This document shows, piece after piece, positions 61,319 through 64,000 of a stretch of DNA of 64,000 nucleotides. Within the stretch, counting starts at the first letter, position 1. The number at the start of each line of letters is the position of its first letter. The stretch comes from CAZCGA01 sp964498075 (GTDB taxonomy: Bacteria > Desulfobacterota > Binatia > HRBIN30). The position numbers and the translations under genes were made by a program. The stretch covers positions 12,633-76,632 of the forward strand of contig CAZCGA010000013.1 in NCBI GenBank assembly GCA_964498075.1, in the 5' to 3' direction. The notes beneath the pieces were generated by a model, which was not told the origin of the DNA, did not search any database, and saw only the letters and a list, made by a program, of their open reading frames with translations.

Positions 61319-62896
61319 ATGCCGGCGAAGGTTCTCGTCTTCGGTGTCGATGCGATGGAGCCGAAGCTCATCTGCGAATGGATCGAATCGGGACAGCTTC
61401 CGAATCTGGCTCGGCTGCGGGCGCGCAGCGCCTGGGGTCACGTGCTCAACCCACCACGGTTTTTCAGCGGCGCCTCGTGGCCCAACTTCTATACAGGCGC
61501 AACCCCGGCTCGGCACGGCCAATACCTGCGCACACGGTATGAGCCCAACACGCGCGTCCACCGGCCGCTGCGCCCCGACTTCGACCAGGTGGCCCCCTTC
61601 TGGTCGGCCCCCGAGTGGCGCGACAAGCGAACCGCAATCATCAACGTGCCCTATTGCCCCCTCAACGAGACAATCAATGGGCTGCAAGTCGTCGGCTGGG
61701 ACGCGCATGACCGTCATCATGAGGGCGTCAGAACGGCTCCCGTGGATCTCGCAAAGGACATCCTCCATCGGTTTGGCCGCGACCCCGTCGGGAATTGCGA
61801 GACTCTCGACTTCGCCACCTCGGCGTTGACCGATTTGCGCGACAGCTTGATGCGTCATCTCCACCAGAAGCGCGACATGGCCTGCGAGTGGCTCGCCTCC
61901 AGCGATTGGGACTTGTTCGTCTCCGTCCTGGACGAGTGTCATTGCGCCGGGCACCGGTTCTGGCACTTGCACGATGCACAGCATCCTCGGCATGACCCCC
62001 ACCTCGCCGCGACACTCGGCGGAGCGCTCAAGGACGTTTACATAGAGATCGATCGCGCCTTGGGGTCCGTGGTCGATCTCTTGGGTTCCGGCGCGACGAT
62101 CGTGTTCCTCTCGAGTCACGGTATGGGTCCGGCATTCGACGGGACCCCCCTTCTCGATGAGGTCCTGCGGCGTCTGGATGGTTTCGGGCGGCGCCATGCC
62201 AACTACGAGAAAGAACGGACACGGCGGCTGGCGCATCTGGGAGCCATCTCGGATCGCATGCCGCGACCTATCCAACGGACGTTGGCGCCGCTGCGCCGAC
62301 GCTTTGGCCGCGGCCAGCTCGGGAAGAGGCTCGATGCCGAGCGGACGACGCGAACGTATTTCTGGTTCCCCACTCACGATCTCACCGGCGCGATCCGCAT
62401 CAATCTTGCGGGTCGGGAAGCGAGTGGAACGGTCCAACCCGGCCGCGAGTATGCGGTGCTCATCTCGCGGCTCGAGCGGGATCTCCACGAGCTCCGCGAC
62501 GGCCGATCCGGCGAACCGATCGTTGCGGAACTGGTGCGAACGGCGGACATGGATCTGGCGGGATACGCAGGCGACTTCCCTGATCTGATCGTACGCTGGT
62601 CGAAGGCGTCGCTGGGGTGGATCGAATCCCCCAAGATCGGCCGCATCGACCCCGTGCTGGTCCGCGGTCGCACCGGCGATCACGACCCGGCCATGCAAGG
62701 CATCTTCTTTGCCGCCGGACCGGACACGACGCCAGGCCCGATTCCGGAACCCGTGCGCTTGGAGGATTTCGCCCCGACGATATCCAGCCTGCTCGGCATC
62801 CACCTGGAGGATACGCAGGGTCGGATCATCCCCGCGGTCTGCGCGCGGCCCCGTCGGTCGGCGCCCGCCGTCGCTGTCGATCGCACGACCCTGTGA
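61319..62896 (+). CDS. alkaline phosphatase superfamily (type I phosphodiesterase-like) protein
   Basis: The 525-residue protein begins M-P-A-K-V-L-V-F-G-V-D-A-M-E and resembles the nucleotide-pyrophosphatase/phosphodiesterase branch. The S-W-P-N-F-Y-T-G-A-T-P-A-R-H-G segment holds the usual nucleophile-containing region, and V-F-L-S-S-H-G-M-G-P and G-D-H-D-P resemble the late metal-ligand motifs. There is no signal peptide. Start chosen by GAGAGGAGGGGG at 61305-61316. GTGA overlap couples it to the glycosyltransferase, so a glycan-related role is plausible. Confidence 0.78.
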   Translation: MPAKVLVFGVDAMEPKLICEWIESGQLPNLARLRARSAWGHVLNPPRFFSGASWPNFYTGATPARHGQYLRTRYEPNTRVHRPLRPDFDQVAPFWSAPEWRDKRTAIINVPYCPLNETINGLQVVGWDAHDRHHEGVRTAPVDLAKDILHRFGRDPVGNCETLDFATSALTDLRDSLMRHLHQKRDMACEWLASSDWDLFVSVLDECHCAGHRFWHLHDAQHPRHDPHLAATLGGALKDVYIEIDRALGSVVDLLGSGATIVFLSSHGMGPAFDGTPLLDEVLRRLDGFGRRHANYEKERTRRLAHLGAISDRMPRPIQRTLAPLRRRFGRGQLGKRLDAERTTRTYFWFPTHDLTGAIRINLAGREASGTVQPGREYAVLISRLERDLHELRDGRSGEPIVAELVRTADMDLAGYAGDFPDLIVRWSKASLGWIESPKIGRIDPVLVRGRTGDHDPAMQGIFFAAGPDTTPGPIPEPVRLEDFAPTISSLLGIHLEDTQGRIIPAVCARPRRSAPAVAVDRTTL

Positions 62897-63897
62897 CAAC
62901 GGCGCTGCGGATGCGCCTCTTGTTCTTGATTCCTGATTTGCGTCGCAGCGCGTGGCTTCGTGCCCGTGTGTACTTGCGTCGGCGCGGGCTCGGCACGCGA
63001 CTGTTGGGCCGGCACAGGCTGTGGACGACCGAGGCGTCCGGCGGCGTGCTGAACATCATGCGACAGTGTGCGCTGGCGCGGTCGCTCGGCGCCGACGCGG
63101 TCTTAGCGACGGAGAGCGGGCGAGACACCTACGGTGAGTGGGGGATCGGTGGCCTTCCGTTCGTGGCCTGGTCGGAGCGGCGCTGCGACGACGTGTGTAT
63201 CATTCCCGACGTCTACTCGGGCCTCGCCGGCGAGGTCGTTGGCGAGGTGGTCGTGTACCAGCAGACCCCGAACCAGATCCGCAACGACTTCATTCATACC
63301 CGTCGCAACCTCAGGTTGTGGACCTGCTCGCCGCTGATGAGCGAGCACTGCCGGCGCTCCTTTCCGGGGAAGGAGCCGACGTTGGTGCCCAACATCGTCG
63401 ATCCGCAAGTCTTTCCGTTCATTCCGCAGGAACAGCGAGAGCCCGGCCGCTTGGCAGCTCTGCCGCGAAAGAACGGCATGGAGTTCATTCAGGCGGCGTA
63501 TCGCCGCTACCGCGACGGTGGCGGACGCTACTGGAAGCTCGATCTGATCGACGGAGTACCGTTGTGCGAGTTTGCGGAGCGTTTGCAAGCGCCGCAGGCT
63601 TTGCTACCGGCAACCGAGGTCGAGGGGTGTGGTCTTCCCGGGATGGAGGCCATGGCCGGCGGCATCATTGTCGCCGGGAAGAACGCGGGTGGCGCGAGCT
63701 TCTATATGCGGGAGGGTGAGACCGCTCTCATCGCCAACACGCCGGAGAGCGCCGCCGCCGCGTTGCGGGCGATCGAGGATCCGGCGCTCCGCCAGCGCTT
63801 GTCGCGAACCGGCTACGAGCACATCCGGCAATTCTTTCCCGACGCCGAGCCCAAGCGCTTCTGGGAAGCCTACCTCGCCGAGCTGCGGGAGGTGTGA
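62893..63897 (+). CDS. glycosyltransferase (GT4-like)
   Basis: The 334-residue protein from GTG 62893 opens L-L-F-L-I-P-D and shows N-I-V-D-P-Q-V-F-P-F, then A-T-E-V-E-G-C-G-L-P-G-M-E-A-M-A-G-G, the GT4 E-x-x-G-x-G-x-x-x-x-E-A nucleotide-sugar motif. It ends R-Q-F-F-P-D-A-E-P-K-R-F. It probably adds a sugar to a surface glycan. It overlaps the previous gene by GTGA; an ATG at 62911 is the alternative start. Confidence 0.78.
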   Translation: MTTALRMRLLFLIPDLRRSAWLRARVYLRRRGLGTRLLGRHRLWTTEASGGVLNIMRQCALARSLGADAVLATESGRDTYGEWGIGGLPFVAWSERRCDDVCIIPDVYSGLAGEVVGEVVVYQQTPNQIRNDFIHTRRNLRLWTCSPLMSEHCRRSFPGKEPTLVPNIVDPQVFPFIPQEQREPGRLAALPRKNGMEFIQAAYRRYRDGGGRYWKLDLIDGVPLCEFAERLQAPQALLPATEVEGCGLPGMEAMAGGIIVAGKNAGGASFYMREGETALIANTPESAAAALRAIEDPALRQRLSRTGYEHIRQFFPDAEPKRFWEAYLAELREV

Positions 63898-63947
63898 TCT
63901 GGCTGCGGAGCGGAGGAGCCCGGGTCGCCTATCCACTCACCGCATCA

Positions 63948-64000
63948 GAGACTGTCGATTTTCTCGCAAACAGTGCTTCGACAAGCTCAGCACGAGCGGT
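63948..64000 (+). mobile_element. 131-bp palindromic MITE, copy C, cut by the window edge
   Basis: Starts with the GAGACTGTCGAT inverted repeat and is identical to copy A over the 53 bases visible. It lies 50 bases after the glycosyltransferase stop. ATCA directly precedes it, the candidate left half of a 4-base duplication whose right half is outside the window. Confidence 0.9.

Noticed and set aside
61199..62899. A 566-codon open frame antisense to the alkaline-phosphatase-superfamily gene
   Set aside because: A shadow of the real gene; no domain similarity and no start signal.

Overview
The window is a high-GC bacterial chromosome segment with dense genes on both strands. Many small operons have ATGA or GTGA stop/start overlaps. 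The gene content suggests an uncultivated soil or sediment lineage of the former Deltaproteobacteria, and Candidatus Binatota is my best guess. The reasons are many acyl-CoA and crotonase-type lipid enzymes, an F420/LLM-type oxidoreductase, a P450, secreted proteins with threonine-proline linkers ending in a dockerin-like CxGDC module, and propeller proteins with a MYXO-CTERM-like tail. There is no rRNA or other phylogenetic marker here, so this placement is inference.

Layout. 0-12.3 kb: lipid and xenobiotic metabolism (TauD-like end, methylsuccinyl-CoA-dehydrogenase-like enzyme, OmpA-type protein, crotonase, GlgC, P450, aldose epimerase, dienelactone hydrolase, LLM oxidoreductase). 12.5-14.9 kb: two secreted proteins. 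14.9-21.3 kb: phosphotransferase and small partner, a CoA-transferase, and a complete ECF vitamin-type transporter (S, fused A-A', T). The ATPase linker carries a 131-bp mobile element inserted in frame. 21.3-25.5 kb: a decayed accessory patch with toxin-antitoxin remnants, a DUF2283 pair, a broken IS110 transposase, a mini-tyrosinase, a frameshifted multicopper-oxidase remnant and a flavoprotein. 25.5-27.5 kb: an S9 peptidase.

27.6-35.9 kb is the most unusual block. A single gene of about 2,128 codons has a Mrr-like nuclease N-terminus, a long helical-repeat middle, two PIN-like segments and a large unassigned C-terminal part. It is followed by a DUF433/DUF5615 toxin-antitoxin pair and gene fragments. 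Its base composition is lower in GC than its neighbours, and a perfect 36-bp direct repeat bounds the whole block. I propose it as a candidate undescribed single-gene defence system.

36-49.7 kb: DinB protein, a collapsed sigma/anti-sigma gene with a Spy/CpxP-type protein, a propeller-dihaem protein, an SDR, an Rrf2 regulator with its ferredoxin, a large repeat propeller protein, an Lgt-like protein and a dihydropteroate synthase. 49.9-64 kb: crotonase, two related glutathione transferases, a coupled kinase-nucleoside hydrolase-sulfatase operon, three tandem membrane-anchored SGNH paralogues (one with an internal deletion), an alkaline-phosphatase-superfamily protein and a glycosyltransferase. 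Two more copies of the 131-bp element lie at 60.9 kb and at the right edge.
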